A DNA stretch of 7,463 nt from JAGQUL01 sp039811765. Its GTDB lineage: Bacteria > Actinomycetota > Thermoleophilia > Gaiellales > SKUG01. The notes beneath the pieces were generated by a model. That model was given only the letters and a program-made list of their open reading frames with translations. It was not told the DNA's origin and did no database searches. Made by a program: the position numbers and the translations under genes. The stretch is from the NCBI GenBank assembly GCA_039811765.1, contig JBDHZF010000118.1:1-7463 (forward strand), given 5' to 3'. This document shows positions 1 through 5,657 of this stretch, piece after piece. Numbering within the stretch: position 1 is the stretch's first letter; each line of letters begins with the position of its first letter.

Positions 1-188
1 CGTGCTCGGCAGCGTGCGTTGTTGTGTCGAGGTGCGCTGAGCGTGTGGTGAAAGGTCGCCTGGGTGAACCTCGATCAGCGGCGGAGCGTCCCCGCGCCCA
101 GCGCGAACCGCGTGCCCCCCAAGCATCGATCCACACACCTGGCGGAAGAACCCAAAATGGGTCGGATCCAGGTAGGCTCCTGCCGTCC
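1..188. other. 5' flank without a supportable gene
   Basis: I see no convincing gene here. Two + frames close at stops near positions 38-40 and 49-51. The third frame stays open only by running straight through the tRNA gene, so it is almost certainly not coding. No known motif stands out apart from a TAGGCT hexamer at 173-178. That hexamer could be a weak -10 element for the tRNA, but I find no matching -35 element. The segment could contain the tail of an upstream gene that ends early in the window. Confidence 0.4.
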
Positions 189-261
189 GGGCGATTAGCT
201 CAGCTGGGAGAGCACCTCGTTTACACCGAGGGGGTCGGCGGTTCGAGCCCGTCATCGCCCA
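189..261 (+). tRNA. tRNA-Val (anticodon TAC)
   Basis: A complete 73-nt cloverleaf can be folded by eye. The acceptor stem GGGCGAT (189-195) pairs fully with ATCGCCC (254-260). The D arm is GCTC/GAGC around loop AGCTGGGA. The anticodon stem CCTCG/CGAGG (215-219/227-231) encloses loop TTTACAC with anticodon TAC at 222-224, which reads GTA and, with wobble, other valine codons. The T arm is GGCGG/CCGTC around TTCGAGC, with one G-T pair. A261 is the discriminator base. CCA is not encoded, so it must be added after transcription. The gene stands alone, with the next coding frame beginning nine bases downstream. Confidence 0.95.
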
Positions 262-270
262 TCCGGGAGC

Positions 271-1641
271 ATGCGCGTGCCAGCCAAGTCGCGAATCGGA
301 TCCGCACGCGATGGGCATGACCCGGGCATGGCACGAGCAGAGCGCCAACTCACCGCGTTTCGAACGTTTCTGATCCTCTGGTGCGCGTGGATCTGCGCGC
401 ATTTCGTGTACGTGCAGTCGAGCACCAACTGGGGCGCGAACCAGCACGACATGAACTTGGCCAACCCGTGGGACCCCACGTGGTTCGGCGTGTTCAACGC
501 GACGGTCGTGCTCGTGCCGTTCGTGGTCTTCCAACTGCCGATCGCGATGCGTTACGGAGGCTGGTCCAGCTCGATCGGTCGGGCGCTGCTCGCGTTCGGC
601 ATCGGCACGGTGCTGTGGGGGTTCGGCAACTTCTATTGGTTCCTCAAGAACGTCAGCGGCGACGACGCGCCATATCCGTCCCTCGCGGACGCGGGTTATC
701 TGGCGGTGCTGCCCTTCGCCGCGTGGGCGCTGTGGGAGTTGTCGCGCGTCGTGGGACTCACCAAGCGCGATTGGCAGTGGCTGCCGCTCGCGCTGCTCGT
801 CGCGTTTCCGCTCAACGCGTGGATCATGCTCCCCGCGTCCAAGCTGCCGTTCGGATTGACGGGGCCCGAAGCCGGCACGTTCGACACGCCGCTGGCCGGC
901 GCGATCTCCTCCACGTACATCATCAGCGACGTGGTGCTGCTCGGCGTGGCGATCCTCGTCGCGATCGGCGCGCGCCGCGCGGCGGGTGGTCGGTTCCTCG
1001 CGCCCGTGCTGGCGTACACCGTTTCGATCTTCCTGCTCTACATCGGCGACATCTTCTTCAACTATCGCATCGCCAAGGAAATCTTCTACAACGGCGAAAT
1101 CAGCGACTTGCTCTACGGCGCGTTCATCATCTGCAGCTCGTGGGCGGCGTACCTGTTCTTGGTGGCGGACGTGCGCGCCGCTCGAGCGGTCGCCGCGGCC
1201 GATCGCGAGTGGGCGCCCGCGACGACTGACGAAGCGACGCAGGTGGACGAGGACGCCGCTGCGATGACGCCGCTCCAGTCGATTCCGACCGCCATGCTCG
1301 CCGCGCAGGAACGCGTGCTCGGCAAGCACGTGGCGCGCTCGTTGTTTCGCGCCGCTCCGGGCATTGAACTGGACGAGGAATCGAGCGCGGCCAGCGCGGT
1401 CGACGCCATTGCGATCGACGCGCTCGTGCGCGAGATCAAGTCGCTCGCCGGTCCGCTTGGCGAGATGGCGTGCTGGACCGCCACGCGCGGCATTCTCGAC
1501 CGCAACCCGCAGTTCGAACTGGCCTCGCTCGAACGATTTCGTGACCCGAATCGCGATCAGGCGGCAGCTGCCTCATCGTCCTCGCCCAGCAGCGACGGCA
1601 AGGACATGGTGGCTGCGGCCGACGGGAACACGCGCGGCTGA
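271..1641 (+). CDS. Polytopic membrane protein, sensor-like, with unassigned cytoplasmic tail
   Basis: A 456-residue protein with about eight hydrophobic spans, at roughly residues 29-49, 73-92, 103-125, 140-160, 168-187, 216-236, 243-264 and 278-298. The segment PYPSLADAGYLAVLPFA (134-150) resembles the membrane input domain that precedes GGDEF/EAL domains in many actinobacterial diguanylate cyclases. That resemblance is from memory, not a search. No GGDEF, EAL, kinase or HAMP motif follows. Instead there is a tail of about 155 residues with an acidic linker (319-330), predicted helices (340-412), and a low-complexity Ala/Ser end (430-445). The tail contains LAGPLGEMA, which I cannot assign. 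The start is uncertain: the ATG at 271 has GGGAG too close to it, while the in-frame ATG at 328 leaves a ten-residue N-terminus before the first helix and is equally plausible. Transcription may come from the tRNA promoter. The last 28 codons overlap the convergent chemoreceptor gene. The role is inferred to be membrane sensing or signalling. Confidence 0.85.
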   Translation: MRVPAKSRIGSARDGHDPGMARAERQLTAFRTFLILWCAWICAHFVYVQSSTNWGANQHDMNLANPWDPTWFGVFNATVVLVPFVVFQLPIAMRYGGWSSSIGRALLAFGIGTVLWGFGNFYWFLKNVSGDDAPYPSLADAGYLAVLPFAAWALWELSRVVGLTKRDWQWLPLALLVAFPLNAWIMLPASKLPFGLTGPEAGTFDTPLAGAISSTYIISDVVLLGVAILVAIGARRAAGGRFLAPVLAYTVSIFLLYIGDIFFNYRIAKEIFYNGEISDLLYGAFIICSSWAAYLFLVADVRAARAVAAADREWAPATTDEATQVDEDAAAMTPLQSIPTAMLAAQERVLGKHVARSLFRAAPGIELDEESSAASAVDAIAIDALVREIKSLAGPLGEMACWTATRGILDRNPQFELASLERFRDPNRDQAAAASSSSPSSDGKDMVAAADGNTRG

Positions 1642-3182
1642 GCGAAGCGCAGCTCGCGCGCTTCGAGCGACGGCAATGGCTCTGGCTCCGGCGCTGGTAC
1701 CGCGTCCGGGATCGCATCGACAACGTTTTGGGACGCAGCGGCGAGCCGGAACCGAGCGGCGACTTCCGCGAGCGCGTTCGACAACTGCGCAGTGGTCGCG
1801 GCACTCGCGTCGAGTTCTTGCATCGACGCGCTCGTCTGCTCGGTGGCGGCGCTCACCGCTTCGGTGGCGACGGATGCGTTGTCGGCAACCGTGGCGACCT
1901 CGCCGAGCGATTCCAAGATGCCAGCCACGCGATCGCTCGATTGCCCGATTGCCTGGTTGATCTGTTCGAACGCGGCTCGGGCGTCGGCGACGACTCGCGT
2001 GCCGTCCCCTGCCTGTTCCACCGTGCGCTCCACCACTTCGACGGTGCGCGCGGTTTCGGCTTGGATCTCCGCCACGAGCACGCTGATCTGCTTGGCGGAG
2101 CTTTGGCTCTCCTCCGCGAGCTTGCGCACCTCGTCCGCCACCACGGCGAAACCGCGTCCGTGCTCGCCTGCACGTGCCGCTTCGATCGCCGCGTTCAGAG
2201 CGAGCAGGTTCGTCTGATCGGCGATCGTGGTGATCATCCCGACGAAATCCACGATGCGACCGGAGCGCTCCGACAACGAATCGATCGCGTCCTTCACCTC
2301 GCGAGACGCCGCTGCGAGCGACGCCATCGTGCCGTCGGCGAGGCCGACGCTTTCCACGCCTTCGGCGGTGACCGCGAGCGCGTCGCGCGATGCCTCGACG
2401 GCGCGTTCGGCGTCGGAGCGGGTCGTCGCGAGCACGCGAACTTGGCTCGCCGCGCCGGATGCGAGCTGGCCAGTCTGAACGGCGACTTCCTCCATGCCGC
2501 GACTGACCTCGCCGGAGATGCCGGTCATGCTGCCCGACGACGCTTGCAATCGATCGGACGCCTCGCGCAGCTCGCCGACCGTGCGCCGAAGGCCGTCCAC
2601 CATGCCCGCGAGCGCGAAGCCCATCGAATCGCGCTCGCTCCACGCTTCCACGGACACGGTGAGATCGCCGTCGGCGATGCGGCGCGCCACCTCGGCGAAT
2701 TCACGCTGGCGCCCTTGCAGCAGCGCAAGCGCGGATCCGAGCGCGTCGTCGGCGTCGAAGGTCACGTCTTGCGCCAAGTCGCCCTCGGAAAGTCGCTGCA
2801 CGCACGATGTCCATGCGTGGACTTGACCGTCGAGGTCGTGCTCGGACTGCGATCGAGTCGCAGCGCGCGCACCGAGCAGCTCGACGAGCTGGTCGACGGT
2901 GTCGTCGCCGCTCGCGGCTGGTTCGGCACCGTCGATCATCGTGCGCAATGCGTTGGCTAGCATGTCGAATCGCGTCGCGGAGCGGTGCGCTGTTCGTTCG
3001 GCGCGACCGAGCAGCAGCGCGGAGACCACGCCGACCGCGAGGAACGTCGACATCGCGAAGAACGCCACGACCCCGTGGGGCGCGCCTCCGAGCGTGGCAG
3101 CCGTCACGATGAGCGCAGCGCCGAACGCGAGCGCGATGATCGAAGGAACGTGGGCTGTTGCTGCCTCATGGGTGCGGCGCAT
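1557..3182 (-). CDS. Methyl-accepting chemotaxis protein (chemoreceptor)
   Basis: A 541-residue chemoreceptor that would control the CheA-CheW kinase complex at the inner face of the membrane. Two helices at about 13-32 and 37-58 are joined by only a few residues, so there is no external ligand domain. A HAMP module is clear at about 160-206 (ADGDLTV, then DSMGFALAGMVDGL). A second HAMP-like stretch with SEGDLAQDV lies at about 122-165. The coiled-coil signalling domain spans about 207-480. Its hairpin tip at 310-360 carries the hallmark ADQTNLLALNAAIEAARAGE followed by HGRGFAVVADEVRKLAEES. The C-terminal 60 residues are Pro/Glu/Ala-rich and lack a terminal WxxF-type CheR-docking pentapeptide. 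The ATG at 3182 is preceded by GGAGAA ten bases upstream. A sigma-28-like promoter lies about 60 bases upstream, which would suit a motility regulon. Its 3' end overlaps the convergent membrane-protein gene by 85 bp. The family assignment is firm; the stimulus is unknown. Confidence 0.95.
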   Translation of the reverse strand: MRRTHEAATAHVPSIIALAFGAALIVTAATLGGAPHGVVAFFAMSTFLAVGVVSALLLGRAERTAHRSATRFDMLANALRTMIDGAEPAASGDDTVDQLVELLGARAATRSQSEHDLDGQVHAWTSCVQRLSEGDLAQDVTFDADDALGSALALLQGRQREFAEVARRIADGDLTVSVEAWSERDSMGFALAGMVDGLRRTVGELREASDRLQASSGSMTGISGEVSRGMEEVAVQTGQLASGAASQVRVLATTRSDAERAVEASRDALAVTAEGVESVGLADGTMASLAAASREVKDAIDSLSERSGRIVDFVGMITTIADQTNLLALNAAIEAARAGEHGRGFAVVADEVRKLAEESQSSAKQISVLVAEIQAETARTVEVVERTVEQAGDGTRVVADARAAFEQINQAIGQSSDRVAGILESLGEVATVADNASVATEAVSAATEQTSASMQELDASAATTAQLSNALAEVAARFRLAAASQNVVDAIPDAVPAPEPEPLPSLEARELRFAQPRVFPSAAATMSLPSLLGEDDEAAAA

Positions 3183-3192
3183 GGTCGTGGCG

Positions 3193-3198
3193 TTCTCC
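3193..3198 (-). promoter_or_regulatory. Ribosome binding site of the chemoreceptor gene
   Basis: On the minus strand GGAGAA lies ten bases before the ATG at 3182. It is the only purine-rich Shine-Dalgarno-like string nearby, and it supports this start over internal methionines, which would lie inside or after the membrane helices. Confidence 0.6.
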
Positions 3199-3237
3199 GG
3201 ACGTCGGTGTTTGGGGGTGACGATTGGTCCGGCTGCT

Positions 3238-3263
3238 ACCTCGGCATTCGTCGTTCACTTTTA
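3238..3263 (-). promoter_or_regulatory. Sigma-28 (FliA/WhiG-type) promoter candidate for the chemoreceptor gene
   Basis: Read on the minus strand: TAAA (3263-3260), a 14-base spacer, then GCCGAGGT (3245-3238). The established FliA/SigD/WhiG consensus is TAAA, about 15 bases, then GCCGATAA or GCCGATAT. The -35 part and the GCCGA core match; the last bases of the -10 part do not. Transcription would begin near 3231, giving a leader of about 50 nt with the Shine-Dalgarno site. Chemoreceptor genes are commonly driven by this sigma factor, which raises the plausibility of a match found by eye. Confidence 0.45.
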
Positions 3264-3307
3264 GAGCGCCAATTTCGAAGGATCCGACCGATTCGCGACG
3301 AAACGCG

Positions 3308-3327
3308 TGGTGAGCAGACACTCACCA
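3308..3327. promoter_or_regulatory. 20-bp dyad, candidate operator in the divergent promoter region
   Basis: Perfect inverted repeat TGGTGAG, six-base spacer, CTCACCA. Its centre lies about 47 bp upstream of the predicted start point of the transporter gene and about 55 bp behind the sigma-28-like -35 element of the chemoreceptor gene. The spacing suits a dimeric regulator acting on the transporter promoter. No regulator gene lies next to it, and I recognise no Zur- or ArsR/SmtB-type consensus. Confidence 0.4.
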
Positions 3328-3352
3328 TGGCGGATCGACCCTGCGGGACCGG

Positions 3353-3358
3353 TACAAT
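3353..3358 (+). promoter_or_regulatory. -10 box TACAAT of the transporter gene (leaderless)
   Basis: TACAAT fits the TANNNT -10 consensus and stands out in GC-rich surroundings. Six bases separate it from the GTG start at 3365, so the normal transcription start would fall at or next to the first base of the start codon. No Shine-Dalgarno sequence could fit. No good -35 hexamer is seen 16-18 bases upstream; a TCGACC at 3335-3340 is too close. Leaderless transcripts with this arrangement are well known in Actinomycetota. Confidence 0.6.
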
Positions 3359-3364
3359 CCGGCA

Positions 3365-4753
3365 GTGCAGCAGGACGCGTCATCTTCGGTGGTCCACCGC
3401 GAGCAGCGGCGCGTCGCGATCATGTCGATCGTCGCGGCTGTCACGCTCGTGCTGCTCAAGCTGACGGCGGGAATCGTCTCAGGCAGCCTCGGCTTGCTTG
3501 CCGAAGCGCTCCATTCTGGCGCGGACTTGGTGGCGGCTGTGCTGACGTTCCTCGCTATTCGCGTGGGGCAGCGCCCGCCGGACCAGCGTCACCCATGGGG
3601 GCATGGTCGCGCGGAGAATCTCGCCGCGCTCGCCGAGTCGATCTTGTTGCTGGCGGCCACGTTGGCAATAGCGATCGCGGCCGCTCGGCGGTTGGCGTCC
3701 GGCCAGTCCGGCGTCGAAACGCATGGATGGTTGCTTGCCGTGGCCGCGCTCGTCGTTGCGATCGACGCCTGGCGCACGTGGGCGAGCCATCGCGCCGCGG
3801 TGCAGCACGCCAGTCCTGCGTTCGCCGCGAACGCGCTGCACTTCGCGAGTGATCTCGCTGGTTCGGTCGCGGTGTTCGTCGGCTTCGAGTTCGTCGCTGT
3901 CGGTTTCGTGGCGGGCGACGCGATCGCTTCTCTGGTCGTGGCGGCGATCGTGGCTGTTGGCGCGGCGCGACTGTTGTGGGACAACGCGCAGATCCTCATG
4001 GACGTCGCTCCGGAAGGCGCGGAGCGCACGGCACGACGCGCGATCGACGATCTCGACCTGCCGCTCACGGTGCGGCGGTTGCGAATCCGACGCAGCGCGG
4101 GCAGTTTCCTCGCGGACGTGGTGATTGGGGTTGCCGCGACCGATCATGTTGGCCAGGGTCATGCGCTCGCGGACGCAGTGGAAGCGGCTGTGGAGGCGGC
4201 GCTGCCGGGCAGCGACGTGGTCGTGCATGTGGAGCCGGACGATCGCGGCTCGACGCTGCGCGATCGCGTGACCGCCGCGGCGCTGGCGCATCCCGGCATC
4301 CACGAGGTGCACAACGTGCGCGTGCTGCTGCTCGACGGAGTGCCCGAGGTGTCGCTCCATTTGAAGGTGCGTCCGGACATGCGGCTCGACGCGGCGCACG
4401 ACTTGGCCGATCGAGTCGAACGGGAAATCCAACGCGTCGTGCCGGATCTCGCGCACGTGGACGTGCACATCGAACCCGTAGACGCGCACGCCACGGTCGC
4501 TGGAACGGTCGAGGACGATTCCTGGGTGCGCGACGCGGCGTCGCGCGCGGCGTTCGACGTCACTGGACGCGACGTGCAGGACGTGCGGGTTCGGCGCACG
4601 CGCCGCGGCGTGGTCGCCTACGTCACCGTGCTCGCAGCGGGCGACCAGTCGCTCGACGACGCGCATGCGCTCGCGACGCGCATGGAAGAACGTCTTGCCG
4701 AGCTCGCGCCCGAGCTGGTGGACGTGGTCGTGCACACCGAACCCGCTTCCTGA
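3365..4753 (+). CDS. Cation diffusion facilitator (probable zinc exporter) with three tandem C-terminal domains
   Basis: A 462-residue member of the cation diffusion facilitator family, proton-coupled exporters of Zn2+ or similar divalent metals that work as dimers in the cytoplasmic membrane. Six helices lie at about 18-38, 41-64, 83-107, 121-138, 155-180 and 183-204. The transport-site motifs are HSGAD in helix 2 (H50, D54) and HFASD in helix 5 (H159, D163). A 2-His/2-Asp set is typical of zinc-type members. The RHPWGHGRAE loop before helix 3 is also typical. Usual length is about 300 residues; the excess is due to C-terminal repetition. Units at about 215-291, 292-371 and 379-460 each contain a His-bearing helix (H266, H345, H434) and end in HVEP, HIEP and HTEP (H288, H368, H457). 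The GTG start is chosen because a TACAAT box lies six bases upstream and because the HREQRR stretch before helix 1 is typical of the family. Metal specificity is inferred. Confidence 0.97.
   Translation: MQQDASSSVVHREQRRVAIMSIVAAVTLVLLKLTAGIVSGSLGLLAEALHSGADLVAAVLTFLAIRVGQRPPDQRHPWGHGRAENLAALAESILLLAATLAIAIAAARRLASGQSGVETHGWLLAVAALVVAIDAWRTWASHRAAVQHASPAFAANALHFASDLAGSVAVFVGFEFVAVGFVAGDAIASLVVAAIVAVGAARLLWDNAQILMDVAPEGAERTARRAIDDLDLPLTVRRLRIRRSAGSFLADVVIGVAATDHVGQGHALADAVEAAVEAALPGSDVVVHVEPDDRGSTLRDRVTAAALAHPGIHEVHNVRVLLLDGVPEVSLHLKVRPDMRLDAAHDLADRVEREIQRVVPDLAHVDVHIEPVDAHATVAGTVEDDSWVRDAASRAAFDVTGRDVQDVRVRRTRRGVVAYVTVLAAGDQSLDDAHALATRMEERLAELAPELVDVVVHTEPAS
4007..4750 (+). repeat. Three tandem CDF C-terminal (ZT_dimer-like) domain repeats
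   Basis: Within the transporter, three consecutive segments of about 80 residues (about 4007-4237, 4238-4477 and 4499-4750) share the same order of elements: a strand with basic residues, a central strand (ADVVIGV, EVSLHLKV, VAYVTVL), a helix containing His, a helix beginning DAVEAAVE, DRVEREIQ or TRMEERLA, and a final strand ending in VVVHVEP, VDVHIEP or VVVHTEP. The units are diverged from each other, which suggests old duplications. The His-x-acid pair near the end matches the position of metal-binding residues in the cytoplasmic domain of family members such as YiiP. Confidence 0.85.
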
Positions 4754-4782
4754 ACGACGAAGCTGCACCGCGGCATGCACGA

Positions 4783-4803
4783 TCGCGCACCAGTGCTGCG
4801 CGA
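4783..4803 (+). terminator. Hairpin after the transporter gene, possible weak terminator
   Basis: TCGCGCA and TGCGCGA form a perfect 7-bp stem around a 7-base loop, about 30 bases after the transporter stop codon. No T-run follows, so it is not a classical intrinsic terminator. High-GC bacteria do use such U-poor hairpins, often together with Rho. It could also be incidental. Confidence 0.35.
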
Positions 4804-4862
4804 CGGCGGCAGAATCGACGCCATCCTGTCGCCCATGGCCTCCCCTGCGTCCGACGCGATCG

Positions 4863-4868
4863 TAATGT
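4863..4868 (+). promoter_or_regulatory. Possible -10 box (TAATGT) of the response regulator gene
   Basis: TAATGT fits TANNNT and is the most AT-rich hexamer in the gap. A start near 4875 would give a leader of about 70 nt that contains the dyad at 4886-4905 and the ribosome binding site. No convincing -35 element is visible, so confidence is low. Confidence 0.3.
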
Positions 4869-4885
4869 GCGCTTCCATCAGGGAG

Positions 4886-4905
4886 CGGCGCATGGGGATG
4901 CGCCG
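4886..4905 (+). promoter_or_regulatory. Perfect 8-bp inverted repeat in the response regulator leader
   Basis: CGGCGCAT, GGGG loop, ATGCGCCG. As RNA it would be a stable tetraloop hairpin whose base ends 38 bases before the ATG. As DNA it could be an operator, including an autoregulatory site for the downstream NarL-type regulator. The sequence alone does not decide between the two. Confidence 0.45.
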
Positions 4906-4931
4906 ACGAACGCGGTCCACGACCGCTTGGG

Positions 4932-4937
4932 AAGGGG
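4932..4937 (+). promoter_or_regulatory. Strong ribosome binding site (AAGGGG) of the response regulator gene
   Basis: AAGGGG ends six bases before the ATG at 4944 and fixes that start. It contrasts with the transporter gene, which lacks any such site. Confidence 0.75.
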
Positions 4938-4943
4938 AACAAC

Positions 4944-5585
4944 ATGGCCGATGTCAGCGTGTCGATCGTCGAGGATTTTCCGATCGTGCGAAGCGCGATC
5001 GCGAGCGCGCTCGCGAACGATGGACGCGTCGAGGTTCGCGACGTGGTTGGCGACGCGAAGGCGTTGCTCGACGCGGTGATCGTGTCTGCGCCGGACGTCG
5101 CCCTCGTCGACTTGAACCTGCCGGACATGGATGGTCCGAACCTGATCGAGCGATTGCGTCGATTGCATCCGAATGTGCGGATCGTGGTGTTCAGCGCGAG
5201 CGAGCGTCCCGCGTTGGTGAAATCCGCACTGCATGCGGGCGCGCATGGGTACGTCGTGAAACGTCAGTCCGCTCGCGAGATCGCCGACGCGATCCTCGCC
5301 GTGCATCGAGGCGGCACGGTGCTTGCGCCGCAGATCGCGTCGTCCGTGCTCGGAACCGTGTCGGGGGACGGCGTGGGCGGCGAGGACGGTGCGCTCGCGC
5401 TGGCGCGCGCCGATGCCGAGATCGTGCGAATGGTCGTCGACGGCGAGACCGACGAGCAGATCGCGCGGACGCTCTTCGTCTCCACGCGAACGGTGCAGAA
5501 TCGCCTGACGCGCATCCGCCGCATCGCGTGCGTGCAGCGTCGCACCGAACTCGCGCGATGGGCGCTCGAGAACCAAATCGTCTGA
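4944..5585 (+). CDS. NarL/FixJ-family response regulator (REC plus LuxR-type HTH)
   Basis: A 213-residue DNA-binding response regulator of the usual length for this family. The receiver domain covers about residues 4-122: acidic pair E10/D11, phospho-acceptor D56 in VALVDLNLPDMDG, the conserved Ser/Thr position at S84 (VVFSAS), and K106 in GYVVKRQSA. A Gly-rich linker (about 136-150) leads to a LuxR-type helix-turn-helix at about 155-210, with DGETDEQIARTLFVSTRTVQ as the core. The recognition helix ends VQNRL where many family members have VKNHL. Phosphorylation at D56 by a histidine kinase would promote dimerisation and DNA binding. No kinase gene is in the window, so this is an orphan here. 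Targets are unknown; the dyad in its own leader and the direct repeat downstream of its terminator are possible sites. Confidence 0.95.
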   Translation: MADVSVSIVEDFPIVRSAIASALANDGRVEVRDVVGDAKALLDAVIVSAPDVALVDLNLPDMDGPNLIERLRRLHPNVRIVVFSASERPALVKSALHAGAHGYVVKRQSAREIADAILAVHRGGTVLAPQIASSVLGTVSGDGVGGEDGALALARADAEIVRMVVDGETDEQIARTLFVSTRTVQNRLTRIRRIACVQRRTELARWALENQIV

Positions 5586-5626
5586 CATTCCTCCACCAAC
5601 ACCACCACACCACCACCACAACCACC
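5586..5626 (+). promoter_or_regulatory. G-free C/A-rich tract, possible Rho utilisation site
   Basis: Directly after the response regulator stop codon, 41 bases contain no G and consist mainly of ACC/CCA/CAC runs, despite the high local GC content. A C-rich, G-poor, unstructured transcript is the known signature of Rho loading sites. It sits immediately before a strong hairpin. Confidence 0.4.
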
Positions 5627-5627
5627 G

Positions 5628-5657
5628 ACCGGGGCTCGTCGCATGACGGGCCCCGGT
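5628..5657 (+). terminator. Strong terminator hairpin after the response regulator gene
   Basis: A 13-bp stem (5628-5640 with 5645-5657) closes the four-base loop GCAT. The arms are ACCGGGGCTCGTC and GACGGGCCCCGGT, with one T-G pair. It is followed by TCGTCTTCC, which is only moderately T-rich. Position, about 40 bases after the stop codon, and stability make it the probable 3' end of the regulator transcript. Confidence 0.75.

Noticed and set aside
24..320. 98-codon + strand frame at the left end
   Set aside because: It passes in frame through the complete tRNA gene and has no ribosome binding site or recognisable motif.
1728..2960. Long + strand open frame of 410 codons
   Set aside because: It is antisense to the chemoreceptor gene, whose protein has unmistakable family motifs. 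The + reading is Arg/His-rich low-information sequence typical of shadow frames in GC-rich DNA.
3479..5128. Minus strand open frame of 549 codons
   Set aside because: It runs antisense across the transporter, the intergenic gap and the start of the response regulator, all of which are well supported on the + strand. Its product is Arg/His-rich with no recognisable motif.
5590..5626. CRISPR or microsatellite-type repeat in the CCA/CAC tract
   Set aside because: The tract is an irregular low-complexity run without spacers or a fixed period, so a terminator-related C/A tract is the simpler reading.
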